Shown piece after piece: positions 31,193-39,015 of a stretch of 39,015 bases of DNA. Numbering within the stretch: the first letter of the stretch is position 1; each line of letters opens with the position of its first letter. The translations under genes were made by a program, and so were the position numbers. The notes beneath the pieces are model-generated. The model saw only the letters and a list, made by a program, of their open reading frames with translations, made no database searches and was not told the origin of the DNA. The stretch comes from a virus. Where the stretch lies: positions 1 to 39,015 of the IMG/VR virus record IMGVR_UViG_3300040946_000073, one strand, 5' to 3'.

Positions 31193-32205
31193 TGGCTGGA
31201 CCGTATAACTTCGAATCCCAGAAAGTATCCGCGCGCAACCTGGTGCTGAGCGCAAACAAACAGGCGGCCGCAGGCACGGCGGTGGCCTCGGCGGACATGC
31301 TGCGCCGCCAGAAGTTCGACGGCAGCGCTGTTTTTGAGCTGAAGCAGACCCGCTATAGCGACAAGAATCTCTCCGGCAAAGGCACCGAGTTTGCTACGCA
31401 AGGACTGCTCACCGCGTGGGAAACCTCAGGCGGATTCAAGGGCGACCTCGACGATTACATGGCTGGCTGGATTCTCGCCTTCCTGATGGGCAAGGACGTG
31501 GTGACGGGCCTTGGCCCATACGTGCACGCCATCACCTTCGACGAGACCACTACCCAGGCGTGCATGACCTCGATCTACGCGGCCGACACCAACGACGTGC
31601 TGTGGACCCTGATCGACATGGGCGTGGTCGACGTGACCATCACCATCCCAGCGCGCGGCCCGATCACGTTTGAGGTGAACTTTGTGGGCACCGGCCACTA
31701 CACCTCCGGCGCTATCGTGTCGCTGCCGGGGCCGCCCGCGTCGTATACGTACCTGCTCGGCTCCGACTGCGTGTTCTCGATCGGGCCGAACGGCGCGACG
31801 GTGGCCAAGATCGGCCGCCACATGTCGACGACGATCAAGCTCTCGACCGGCGCCGTAAATCACACCGCGCCTGGTCTGGGACTTTACGGGGCCTTCATCC
31901 GCACCGGGTTGCGCAAGGTGAGCTTCCAAACCACCATCGCTGCCACTAGCGCCGACGACGTCTTCACGCTGCTGCGGAACAATACCTTGCAGGAAGTGAA
32001 CTGGACCACGACTTCCGGCACATCGATTCTGGCTCTCGACATGCCGAACGTCTACCTGAAGACCACCAAGCTGGGCACCAGCGGCAATATGGTGGTTTGG
32101 CAGATCGCAGCCGACGAGACTTCGATTCTGAACGTAGGCGGCGCGGGCATCTTGAACGCCACGGTTACCAACTCGCAGGCCACGGCGTACCTGGTGGGCG
32201 CGTAA
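31192..32205 (+). CDS. Tail tube (major tail) protein
   Basis: This 337-residue, beta-rich protein starts at ATG 31192. The features fit the siphophage-type tail tube group (phage_tube family): SARNLVLSANKQAAAGTAVA, then a charged loop, YVHAITFDETTTQACMTSIY, ITFEVNFVGTGHY and a beta C-terminus. No contractile sheath gene follows, so the tail should be of the long flexible type. A terminator follows. Confidence 0.7.
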   Translation: MAGPYNFESQKVSARNLVLSANKQAAAGTAVASADMLRRQKFDGSAVFELKQTRYSDKNLSGKGTEFATQGLLTAWETSGGFKGDLDDYMAGWILAFLMGKDVVTGLGPYVHAITFDETTTQACMTSIYAADTNDVLWTLIDMGVVDVTITIPARGPITFEVNFVGTGHYTSGAIVSLPGPPASYTYLLGSDCVFSIGPNGATVAKIGRHMSTTIKLSTGAVNHTAPGLGLYGAFIRTGLRKVSFQTTIAATSADDVFTLLRNNTLQEVNWTTTSGTSILALDMPNVYLKTTKLGTSGNMVVWQIAADETSILNVGGAGILNATVTNSQATAYLVGA

Positions 32206-32214
32206 ATTCTCCTT

Positions 32215-32249
32215 CCGGAGCGCTGCCAGTCTCGCGCTCCGGTCTTTTT
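32215..32249 (+). terminator. Rho-independent terminator after tail tube gene
   Basis: CCGGAGCGC (32215-32223) pairs perfectly with GCGCTCCGG (32234-32242), followed by TCTTTTT. It lies 10 bases after the tail tube stop. The rest of the gap to 32376 contains a second small hairpin and no gene. Confidence 0.8.
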
Positions 32250-32317
32250 GCGGTGCGGCTGCTTACTACGGCGGCCGATTCGAAGCAACGCAAGGTCTAC
32301 GCGGGCTTCGGGCAGTG

Positions 32318-32334
32318 CAGGGTTCTCCACCCTG
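32318..32334 (+). repeat. Small hairpin in the leader of the tail assembly gene
   Basis: CAGGGT (32318-32323) pairs with ACCCTG (32329-32334) with a 5-base loop. It lies in the 5' leader of the next gene, before an A-rich stretch and the Shine-Dalgarno sequence. It could affect translation or RNA stability. The evidence is only the repeat itself. Confidence 0.4.
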
Positions 32335-32376
32335 GGAACGCAACAAAAAATCCCAACACAAAAGGATGGAGCACCC

Positions 32377-33117
32377 ATGTCTGAATCTGACCTCGAAAAC
32401 TCATCTGGTCCGCAAAAAGAAAATGGCAACTTCAACTTCATCGATCTCGCGCTGCCGCGCAAGATCGTCATCCGGCAGGGCGCGCGTTGCGTCGCTTATC
32501 CCATTCCGCCCATCCCGCAAGGCGCGTGGTTCCAGTACTTCGACGGCATCGTCTCCACGGCCGAGCGCGAAGGCAATCAGGTTGTGCAGCGCACTGACGC
32601 CAGCAGCGCCGGCATCGCGCTGGTGCATGAACTCCTGGAGCGCGATGGAGGATCTTCGGCCGTCCCGCTGGCGCACAAGCTGGCCCTGGCCAATGTGCTG
32701 ACCTCCGCTTTTGCGCCAGGAATAGACGATGTGAACGACGTTCCGACCGAGGGCGTGCGGCTGCACTGCATCTGGTCCGCGGGAGACGGCGATGCCATGC
32801 GCCGCTACAAAAACCTTGAGCACGTCTTCGAGTCGCCCACCGCTGAGCAGAATCGCCGCTATCGCCGCGACGACAGCCGCGCGCAGATCATCGGCGGTTC
32901 GCGCAAGGGCACGACCATCTTCCACGGCGCGCAGCGCGCCCTGGCCGCGCTCTACGACGAGCTGATTGTGAGCGTGGCTGGTTACGCGGTGAACGGCGTG
33001 GCGCTCGAAGGCCGCGAAGAAATAGCGCGGCACATGGACACTTACCACAAGGTGGCCGCGGCGGCACAGCTCTTTGCGCCGGCCGAGGTCAACCTAGAAG
33101 AGGACGAAGAAGAATAG
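32377..33117 (+). CDS. Tail assembly chaperone candidate (G-like position)
   Basis: This 246-residue protein starts at ATG 32377 with GGAG 6-8 bases upstream. It is placed between tail tube and tape measure, where lambda has G and GT. The N-terminal part is beta-rich (IVIRQGARCVAYPIPPIP) and the remainder helical with an acidic end (LEEDEEE). It ends in TAG directly followed by the ATG of the next gene in the same frame. The family is not recognised from sequence, so the call is by position. Confidence 0.6.
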   Translation: MSESDLENSSGPQKENGNFNFIDLALPRKIVIRQGARCVAYPIPPIPQGAWFQYFDGIVSTAEREGNQVVQRTDASSAGIALVHELLERDGGSSAVPLAHKLALANVLTSAFAPGIDDVNDVPTEGVRLHCIWSAGDGDAMRRYKNLEHVFESPTAEQNRRYRRDDSRAQIIGGSRKGTTIFHGAQRALAALYDELIVSVAGYAVNGVALEGREEIARHMDTYHKVAAAAQLFAPAEVNLEEDEEE

Positions 33118-33522
33118 ATGGCGATTGACGTGACACGCGACGGGGAAGGATTGCGCATCGCTCTCAGCGAAATGCTGGAGCGGGGCTTCGCCCAATCGCG
33201 GATCTCGCGGTCGCTTGACGACTCGGATGAGGCGGCCGGCGAACGGATGTTTGGATCCTTGCCGCCGTTCACGCTCTCGCCCGGCTATTACAAGCGCGCC
33301 GAGTACCTGCTGTGGCTGGAGAAATGCAAGAGCACCGGACTGACGCAACAGATGGTCGGATTCACGATGGCAGAGGCGGACGGATTGATGGCGGTGGCCG
33401 AGGCGCGCAGCCAGTTCGAGCGCAACCATCCGCCGTGCGGCGTGTGTGGCGCGTTGCAGGAGACGCCGTTCGCCACGAGCTGCTGCAAGTGCAGCACGGA
33501 ATTTGTGCGGAGGGCTGCGTAG
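33118..33522 (+). CDS. Tail assembly protein with C-terminal zinc ribbon (T-like position)
   Basis: This 134-residue protein starts at ATG 33118, which touches the previous stop. The N-terminal 95 residues are helical (YYKRAEYLLWLEKCKSTG, MAEADGLMAVAEARSQF). The last 30 residues hold CGVCG...CCKCSTEF, two knuckles that fit a zinc ribbon. In lambda the T part of GT binds the tape measure and recruits tube protein. This protein sits directly before the tape measure gene, again separated by one TAG in the same frame. Confidence 0.6.
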   Translation: MAIDVTRDGEGLRIALSEMLERGFAQSRISRSLDDSDEAAGERMFGSLPPFTLSPGYYKRAEYLLWLEKCKSTGLTQQMVGFTMAEADGLMAVAEARSQFERNHPPCGVCGALQETPFATSCCKCSTEFVRRAA

Positions 33523-36500
33523 ATGCCTAACAACGTCGCCATCACCATCGATGTCATCGACAACGATTCCGCCGCAAAGGTGGGCCAGGTTGCGGCCAAT
33601 CTGGAGGCGCTAGGGCCTGCCGGCCAGAGCGGAGGCGCGGCGGCCGGCGCTGGACTTGACCAGGTGGGCGAGCACGCCGTCACCACGCGCGAGAAGGTGC
33701 GGCTGCTGAATGAGGAGCTGCACCTGGGCGTTCCCCTCGCCATGCAGAGCGTGATCGCCAACAGCCAGATGATGACCGCGGCCATCGGCGCGATCGCGCC
33801 CGCCATGATCGCCATCGGCGGCGCTGACATTCTGATGCACATCGGGGAGTCGGCCTACGCCGCCTACCAGAAGTACATTCTGCTGAAAGATGTCATTGAG
33901 GATAGCAACGCGGTGATCAAGAGCTTCGGCGACTCAGCCGAGGCCGCGATGAACCGGGCTTCCGATGCAACGGAGCGCTACGTTCGTCTCACGCAGGGCG
34001 CGGCGGCCGCCGATGCTTATAAGCTCAACCGCTACGAGAGCACGCCGATCGGGATTTCGCAGTACCAGAGCGACCAATTCAAAAAGCTGCCCGACGCGGT
34101 GAAGGGAGACTTCGAGAAGATCACCGGCGAGTCGGTGATGCCCAAGGATCTGGACGCCGCGATCGAAAAGCTGCAGACTTATGAAAATTCAGCCCAGCAT
34201 ACTCTCTCTTACCTAAAACAATTGCACGACAATCCGCTAATGCCGGATCCGTATTCAAACGAAAAGACCAACGCCAGCTCGCAGGAGGTCACGCAGCAAC
34301 AATTGCGGGTCGACACAGGCGCGCAAGTTATCGCGGACCTGAAGGCTCAGCAAGAGGCTTACACGGCTTATGTGAAAGACAGCCACGCGCAGATGGATGC
34401 CGACAATAAGGCGAAGGCGGACGCTGAGATCGAGAAGGCGAAGGAAAAGAACGAGGCGATTCTGGCGCTCGAAACCAGCGCGCGCAACGCGCAGCTCTCC
34501 GGTGAGGCGCTGCTTGAAGCGCAGCGCGAGGAAGCGATCGACGGCTTCGTGCGCAGGTACGGACAATCCCGCGCGGCGGTCGAAGCTATCGACGACGACT
34601 ACTTGGCCAAGGTGCTCGCGCTCTACAAGAGGGAGGACGAAGAGGCCGACAAAAAGAACGCGAAAATCGTGTCGGCGCAGCAGCAGTTCAACAAGGAGAT
34701 GGACCAGGTCGGCACGCACGCGGACGATCAGCAGACCGAGGGTTACGCGCGCATCGCGGACATGGCGGCGCAGCAGATCAAGAAGATTCAGGACGACTGG
34801 GCGGGGGTGGAAAAAACAGTGGGAGATGTCTCGGCCGCCGGCGTTGACGATCAACTGCTGGCCGCAGACCGAATCATGCAGGTAAATCAGAACGCCGATC
34901 GCGAGCGCGAGCAGCTCCACGCAAAGACCATGGAGGAGATCACCAAAGAGGAAGAGCAGGCCGCGCGGATGGGCCTTGCGCCCTGGCAGCAGGCCGAGGC
35001 GGCGATCCGGGACGAATACGACGATCGAGTGCGCAAAATCCAGGAAGATGTGCGCATCAACGTCATGACCGAGCAGGAGGGCGCGCAGGCCGTGGCCGCG
35101 GCGTGGGCTACGGCGAACGCGCAGATGCAGCGCAGCGAAGAGGAGACGCGCGACAAGATCGCCAGCGGGTTGCAGAGCATGTTCAGCCACCCCGAGCAGT
35201 TCTTTGAAAAGCGCGCCATGGACACCGCGTTCCAGATGATGGCGAACGAAATGTTGTCGGTGTTCAAGAGCAGCAGCCCCGCTGGCGGCATCCTGCAATA
35301 CATGTTCGGCATGGGGCCGCAGATGAGCACCAGCACCAACCCGCTGAGCGCGATGGAGTCGGCTCTCGGCATGGGCGGTCACGGGCAAGCGGGAGTTTCC
35401 AGCGCGGCAACCAGTCCTGGAATGGTGCAGTTCCAGCAGGGCTCGACAACGCTGCTGACTGCAAGCCAGATGCTGCAGAGCGCGGCCAGCACATTGCAAT
35501 CGGCCGCGGGGACCATGACGACGAGCGGTGGCCTCGGCATTGGTGGCAGTGGCGTGGGCGGCCTGGGCGCCGCTGGAACGTCGCTGCTGGGCACGGGCGG
35601 CGCGGCCGTGAGCACGGCATCGGGCGCGGGCGCCGGCGTCAATATGTCGGCGGGGCTTTCGGGTCTTGCGGGCGCGTCTAGCGGCCTGTCGACTCTTGGC
35701 ACTTTCGGTAATGCGCTCGCTCCCCCGGGCATGAGCGGAACGAGTTCGCTGAATGGAGACGCAGCCGCGACCGAGAGCCTGGACTCAGGTGGGCTCCTCA
35801 ATCCGCTGACTGGCGCGATGCCGGGCGCCACGAACGGAGTCTCGGCGCTCAGTGCGGGCATGGGCATCGCCAGCGGCGGATTGATGGGGGCGACCAGCAT
35901 CTTCTCTGCCTATCAGAATTCCAATCCGTTAGCCGGCGCGATGGGCGGCGCGATGGGCGGCATGGAGACGGGCGCGGCGCTCGGCAGCATCGTGCCTGGC
36001 CTTGGCACTGTGGTGGGCGGCGCGATAGGCGCGATCGCGGGCGGCATCGGAGGATTGCTTGCCGGGATCTTCGGCGACCGGGGGCGCAGCCAGGCTGAGA
36101 GCCTGGACGTAAATCAGATCCAGCCGGCATTGGCAAAAGATGTGCAGGACTTCGAGGCTGGACGCTCCGGCTATAACTCGGTAGCGCCGGCATTGAATGC
36201 GATGCTGATCTCCGCGCAAAACGCCACGATGTCGATGGGCAGCGGCGCGCGCAGTTACTTCAACAGCAATATCTCGCCGGAGATCAACAAGGTGCTTTCT
36301 TCGCTGCAGCAGCAGGAGATTGGCGGGCGCAGCCAGATCACAGTCACCGCGGGGCAGTATCACAGCGGCGGATGGACCAGCAATTTCGGGGATCTCGCCA
36401 CCAGCGACACCGAAGGCTTTATTCACGCCATGCAGAATGAGTTCGTCGTGAACCCGATGGCGGCGGCCACGCACGCGCCGATTCTGCAGGCCATGAACAA

Positions 36501-36699
36501 CGGGACGAACTTCGCTTACTCAAACAGCGTGCAGCCGCGCATGCCGGCGAGCCCAGCCGGCGGCAGCGGGGTGCAGCTCACCATCCAGGCGCTCGACTCA
36601 AAGAGCGTGGCGCAATGGGCAAAGGCGGGCGGCGGCCTGGCGCTGATGGCCGCGTTGAACCAGGCGCAGCGGCAATACAGCGGCGTGGGGAGAGGCTGA
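33523..36699 (+). CDS. Tape measure protein
   Basis: This 1058-residue protein starts at ATG 33523, touching the previous stop. Its length is in the usual range for a long-tailed phage. A long helical region with coiled coils (about 230-540) follows an N-terminal part containing a hydrophobic stretch (MMTAAIGAIAPAMIAIGGAD). The C-terminal half is Gly/Ala/Ser-rich with a strong membrane-type segment (GTVVGGAIGAIAGGIGGLLAGIFG, about 825-848), common in tape measures that help DNA cross the inner membrane. No lysozyme or peptidase domain was noticed. Its length sets tail length. Confidence 0.85.
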   Translation: MPNNVAITIDVIDNDSAAKVGQVAANLEALGPAGQSGGAAAGAGLDQVGEHAVTTREKVRLLNEELHLGVPLAMQSVIANSQMMTAAIGAIAPAMIAIGGADILMHIGESAYAAYQKYILLKDVIEDSNAVIKSFGDSAEAAMNRASDATERYVRLTQGAAAADAYKLNRYESTPIGISQYQSDQFKKLPDAVKGDFEKITGESVMPKDLDAAIEKLQTYENSAQHTLSYLKQLHDNPLMPDPYSNEKTNASSQEVTQQQLRVDTGAQVIADLKAQQEAYTAYVKDSHAQMDADNKAKADAEIEKAKEKNEAILALETSARNAQLSGEALLEAQREEAIDGFVRRYGQSRAAVEAIDDDYLAKVLALYKREDEEADKKNAKIVSAQQQFNKEMDQVGTHADDQQTEGYARIADMAAQQIKKIQDDWAGVEKTVGDVSAAGVDDQLLAADRIMQVNQNADREREQLHAKTMEEITKEEEQAARMGLAPWQQAEAAIRDEYDDRVRKIQEDVRINVMTEQEGAQAVAAAWATANAQMQRSEEETRDKIASGLQSMFSHPEQFFEKRAMDTAFQMMANEMLSVFKSSSPAGGILQYMFGMGPQMSTSTNPLSAMESALGMGGHGQAGVSSAATSPGMVQFQQGSTTLLTASQMLQSAASTLQSAAGTMTTSGGLGIGGSGVGGLGAAGTSLLGTGGAAVSTASGAGAGVNMSAGLSGLAGASSGLSTLGTFGNALAPPGMSGTSSLNGDAAATESLDSGGLLNPLTGAMPGATNGVSALSAGMGIASGGLMGATSIFSAYQNSNPLAGAMGGAMGGMETGAALGSIVPGLGTVVGGAIGAIAGGIGGLLAGIFGDRGRSQAESLDVNQIQPALAKDVQDFEAGRSGYNSVAPALNAMLISAQNATMSMGSGARSYFNSNISPEINKVLSSLQQQEIGGRSQITVTAGQYHSGGWTSNFGDLATSDTEGFIHAMQNEFVVNPMAAATHAPILQAMNNGTNFAYSNSVQPRMPASPAGGSGVQLTIQALDSKSVAQWAKAGGGLALMAALNQAQRQYSGVGRG

Positions 36700-37502
36700 T
36701 GGCGCAGACCGACATTCTGAACCCGACGCCGACGCACCCGCTGAATCCCGATTACGGCTTTCAGAAAAAGCGTCCGCTCACGCACCTGAACGCGAAGGCG
36801 AACCAGGGCGCGCCTTATTTCCGCGAGATCACTGATACCGGCCACCAGTTCAGCCTGAGCTGGAACGACAAGCTGGCCAGCCACGCGCGGAAGTTGAAGT
36901 GGTACTACGAACAGTACCGCGACGGCTTCTTCACGCTGATCGATCACGAGGGTGGGGGACGCCACTACGTCGGCCGATTCTCGCAGCCTGTCGAGCCATC
37001 GCCCACGGGAAACAACCGGTGGAGCGTGCAGCAGGTGCTGTTCGATGAAGTTCCGCTGGCGCCGATGCTGAATTATCCGAGCGACTGGAACAACGACGCG
37101 ATCTGGCGGCTGCTGCTGAACGACTTTGGCGATCGCATGGTTGCGATTGTTTCGGGAACCTGGGGGCTGTCGGCGGCGGGGCAAGCTAAGAGTGGCGAGG
37201 TGCTTTATGACGCGGCGCCGGCGACCACGGACCAGGTGAGTTATGTCTATGCGGGATATGGCTTTCAGTTCTGGTCGATCACAGGCCCCGCGGCCGGAAA
37301 GGCAAACCTATTGCTCGACGGCGCGACGGTTGGAGCCGTGGACTTTTACGCAGCGGCCGCGGGTGCTCCTTCGCAGTTGCTACTTGAGGTGCAAAACGTC
37401 CCGCTCGGAATTCATACGGTGACGCTGCAGCCCACGGCCACCAAAGACCCGGCGAGCGGCGGCACCATGGTGTATTGGGATGCGTTGAAGGTGATGAGAT
37501 AG
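36699..37502 (+). CDS. Distal tail protein with carbohydrate-binding-like C-terminus
   Basis: This 267-residue protein starts at ATG 36699, overlapping the tape measure stop. The first 145 residues resemble lambda M-like/distal tail proteins (FQKKRPLTHLNAKANQGAPY, SLSWNDKLASHARKLKWYY, GFFTLIDHEGGGRHYVGRF). The last 105 form a beta-sandwich with a pattern seen in carbohydrate-binding modules: AGYGFQFWSITGPAAGKANL, LDG...VDFYA, LLLEVQNVPLGIHTVTL and a closing VYWDALKVM. It would sit at the tail tip and may touch surface glycans. Confidence 0.65.
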   Translation: MAQTDILNPTPTHPLNPDYGFQKKRPLTHLNAKANQGAPYFREITDTGHQFSLSWNDKLASHARKLKWYYEQYRDGFFTLIDHEGGGRHYVGRFSQPVEPSPTGNNRWSVQQVLFDEVPLAPMLNYPSDWNNDAIWRLLLNDFGDRMVAIVSGTWGLSAAGQAKSGEVLYDAAPATTDQVSYVYAGYGFQFWSITGPAAGKANLLLDGATVGAVDFYAAAAGAPSQLLLEVQNVPLGIHTVTLQPTATKDPASGGTMVYWDALKVMR

Positions 37503-37505
37503 CCG

Positions 37506-38243
37506 ATGCCTTTCCCGTATAGCTCGGAACTTATCCAGATCATGGCTGCGCGCAGCGGTCCCGCGCCCGTGCTGCTGCTGGATGTGGTTGCGATGGACGG
37601 CACGAGTTATCACTGGGGAAACAAGGCGATCAATGTTACTCCCGTCTATCCGACGACGCTGCCAGGCACGCCGCCGGCCGCATGGCTTGCCGGCCTGGCG
37701 AATCCGCCGGCAGATTACGATACTTATTACTTCCCGTGGCTCTTGAGCGCTACCGGGTTCAATCAGACGCGAGCCATGCAGGCGGTGACCGCTTCAATCG
37801 CGGTGCAGAATATCAGCGGCAACACGCTGCAGCGCGACCTGATGGGGCTGCTTTCAGCGCGCACGTTCGAAGGCGCGCTTTATGCTTTCCGCGAATGGAA
37901 CCTGGTGAAGCAGGAAGCGGAGTTCGAGCAGCACGGGCGGCTGACCGTGGTGACGGCGAGCGAGCGCATTTGCACCTTCGGCGCAAACCTTCTCTTCAAT
38001 CCCAACGACTACGATGGGCAGCCTTACGCGTACAGCGAGACCTGCCAGTGGCGCTTCGGCAGCCCGCAATGCGGGTCGACGGCGGCCAATGACAGCGCGT
38101 TCGCGACGCCCTGCGATCAGACTTATATCACCTGTCATCAGGTGTGCCGCTTCGGCGGCGAATTGAACACTGTGGTATTTCCGCAAAATCCAGCCACGGC
38201 GCAGACCAGTCCGAATCAGGTGCAGTACCGGAGGATGGTCTAG
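37506..38243 (+). CDS. Lambda L-like tail tip protein with Cys cluster
   Basis: This 245-residue protein starts at ATG 37506. The C-terminal third contains C180, C189, C203, C210 and C214 in the arrangement C-x8-C-x13-C-x6-C-x3-C, with the FGSPQCG and CRFGGELN settings typical of lambda gpL-type minor tail proteins, which bind an iron-sulfur cluster. The N-terminal half is beta-rich. The gene stands two after the tape measure, as L does in lambda. Its TAG overlaps the next GTG. Confidence 0.7.
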   Translation: MPFPYSSELIQIMAARSGPAPVLLLDVVAMDGTSYHWGNKAINVTPVYPTTLPGTPPAAWLAGLANPPADYDTYYFPWLLSATGFNQTRAMQAVTASIAVQNISGNTLQRDLMGLLSARTFEGALYAFREWNLVKQEAEFEQHGRLTVVTASERICTFGANLLFNPNDYDGQPYAYSETCQWRFGSPQCGSTAANDSAFATPCDQTYITCHQVCRFGGELNTVVFPQNPATAQTSPNQVQYRRMV

Positions 38244-39015
38244 TGCCCGGCGGCAACATCTGCACGGTCAACATGGGCGCGGCGTGGCCACTGTCTTACG
38301 GCTATTTTCGCGCGACTGGCATGCAGAAAATCAGTTACTCCGTTCCCGCAGGCAGCGGTGATCCGCAGCCGGCCGATATGCAGATCGGCGTGTGGGATTT
38401 GGGCGAGGGCGAGCTTGACGGATGCGACGCGCTTTGGATCAACGATGTGCTTCAGTTCGCCTTCGATCAGGTGGGCAACCTGATGGGGAACACCTTGCTC
38501 GGAGTCGCGCCCAGCGGCAGCCCGACGGATAACATCACCAACACGCCCACGCTAACTTCCTTCAGTTTTCACACAGGATGTGACGCGCCCGCAGCACCCG
38601 CCGGCGGCAGCTCGCAGACTCAGCAGTTGTACGATCCGATTCTGTTTCCAATCGGCGCCCTCATCACACCGCTCTGCTGGTCGCGCCGCGCCTATTACAC
38701 AATCGCGTGGACGCCGGCGACGGACGATAATTCGCAGATGTCGCCCGTCGCCGACTTTCGCGGAATGCGCTGTCGAATGTTTGACGGCAGCGGAAACCAG
38801 ACGGGCTACGGGTTCACCACAAATCCCATCTGGCATTGGGTCGATCTTTGGCTGCGCCGCGCGATCAAGCCAGAGTACGCGATTCCCTATGCCGCGGGAG
38901 CCGACGCTCTGACCGCGGCCGAAAAAACGGCGTTTAATTGGCCTTCGATTTACGGCGCCGCGCAATACTGCGATCAGAGGCTCGCCAACGGGCTGCCGCG
39001 CTTCTCGGGCAACTA
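38243..39015 (+). CDS. Tail tip/hub protein (J-like), cut by window edge
   Basis: The frame opens at GTG 38243, overlapping the L-like stop (TAGTG), and stays open for 257 codons to the edge. The pattern fits the N-terminus of central tail hub/J-like proteins in transposable siphophages: SPVADFRGMRCRMFDGSG, YGFTTNPIWHWVDLWLRRAI and AQYCDQRLANGLPRFSGNY. The product should recognise the receptor or form the hub to which fibres bind. The C-terminal part is outside the window. Confidence 0.75.
   Translation, partial: MPGGNICTVNMGAAWPLSYGYFRATGMQKISYSVPAGSGDPQPADMQIGVWDLGEGELDGCDALWINDVLQFAFDQVGNLMGNTLLGVAPSGSPTDNITNTPTLTSFSFHTGCDAPAAPAGGSSQTQQLYDPILFPIGALITPLCWSRRAYYTIAWTPATDDNSQMSPVADFRGMRCRMFDGSGNQTGYGFTTNPIWHWVDLWLRRAIKPEYAIPYAAGADALTAAEKTAFNWPSIYGAAQYCDQRLANGLPRFSGN

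Noticed and set aside
33080-33125. Programmed -1 frameshift between the two tail chaperone genes
   Set aside because: The genes are in the same frame, separated by one TAG, and no X-XXY-YYZ slippery site is visible before the stop.
1-39015. Window as a complete circular phage genome
   Set aside because: If the ends were joined, the minus gene at base 1 would meet TAG at 39013-39015 and the plus tail gene would stop at 32-34. But the hub protein would then end far short of its family, just after an RFSGNY motif that normally continues, and the two ends share no repeat. The TAG is probably chance.

Overview
This window looks like most of a transposable (Mu-like) temperate siphophage or prophage. 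It is high in G+C. The host is probably an environmental Gram-negative bacterium. Acidobacteriota is my guess, from the style of the exported fibre proteins and the gene content, but nothing here proves it. Neither phage end nor any host gene is visible: a minus-strand gene is cut at base 1 and a plus-strand tail gene is cut at base 39015. I saw no tRNA, rRNA, CRISPR array or insertion sequence. Coding is nearly gap-free: the longest non-coding stretches are 16876-17093, 19230-19425 and 32206-32376.

The layout is divergent around about 15.8 kb. Leftward from there runs the early operon: a small Ner-like HTH protein, a MuA-type DDE transposase, a MuB-type AAA ATPase, about a dozen small proteins (at least eight with Cys/His metal-binding patterns, one winged helix, one degenerate receiver domain), GemA, and an HTH protein in the position where Mu carries Mor. 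The same strand then continues, with no terminator that I can see, into a block at 1-6867. It encodes a small protein and four proteins with Sec signal peptides, including a collagen-like fibre and a collagen/beta-helix spike.

Rightward from 15.8 kb come a GTG-started HTH repressor candidate coupled to an exported protein, then a lysis-type group (glucosaminidase, a membrane/lipoprotein-like protein, a papain-like protein, a holin-like protein). The Mu-type packaging and head genes follow: gp25- and gp26-position proteins, DUF3486 small terminase, a small lipoprotein, large terminase, DUF935 portal, MuF, protease with a nested scaffold start, cement, major capsid, gp35-like, DUF1320, virion morphogenesis and gp37-like. 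The tail is of the long non-contractile, lambda-like type: tube, two chaperone-position proteins, tape measure, distal tail protein with a carbohydrate-binding-like end, an L-like cysteine-cluster protein and the start of a J-like hub. This is a Mu-type head and transposition system with a lambda-type tail, as in the transposable siphophages B3 and D3112.

Strong hairpins or terminators follow the protease/scaffold, cement, capsid and tail-tube genes, which suggests that the most abundant virion proteins are set apart at the RNA level. The most unusual parts are the exported fibre block, the zinc-protein cluster, the phosphosite-less receiver protein and the repressor-linked exported protein.
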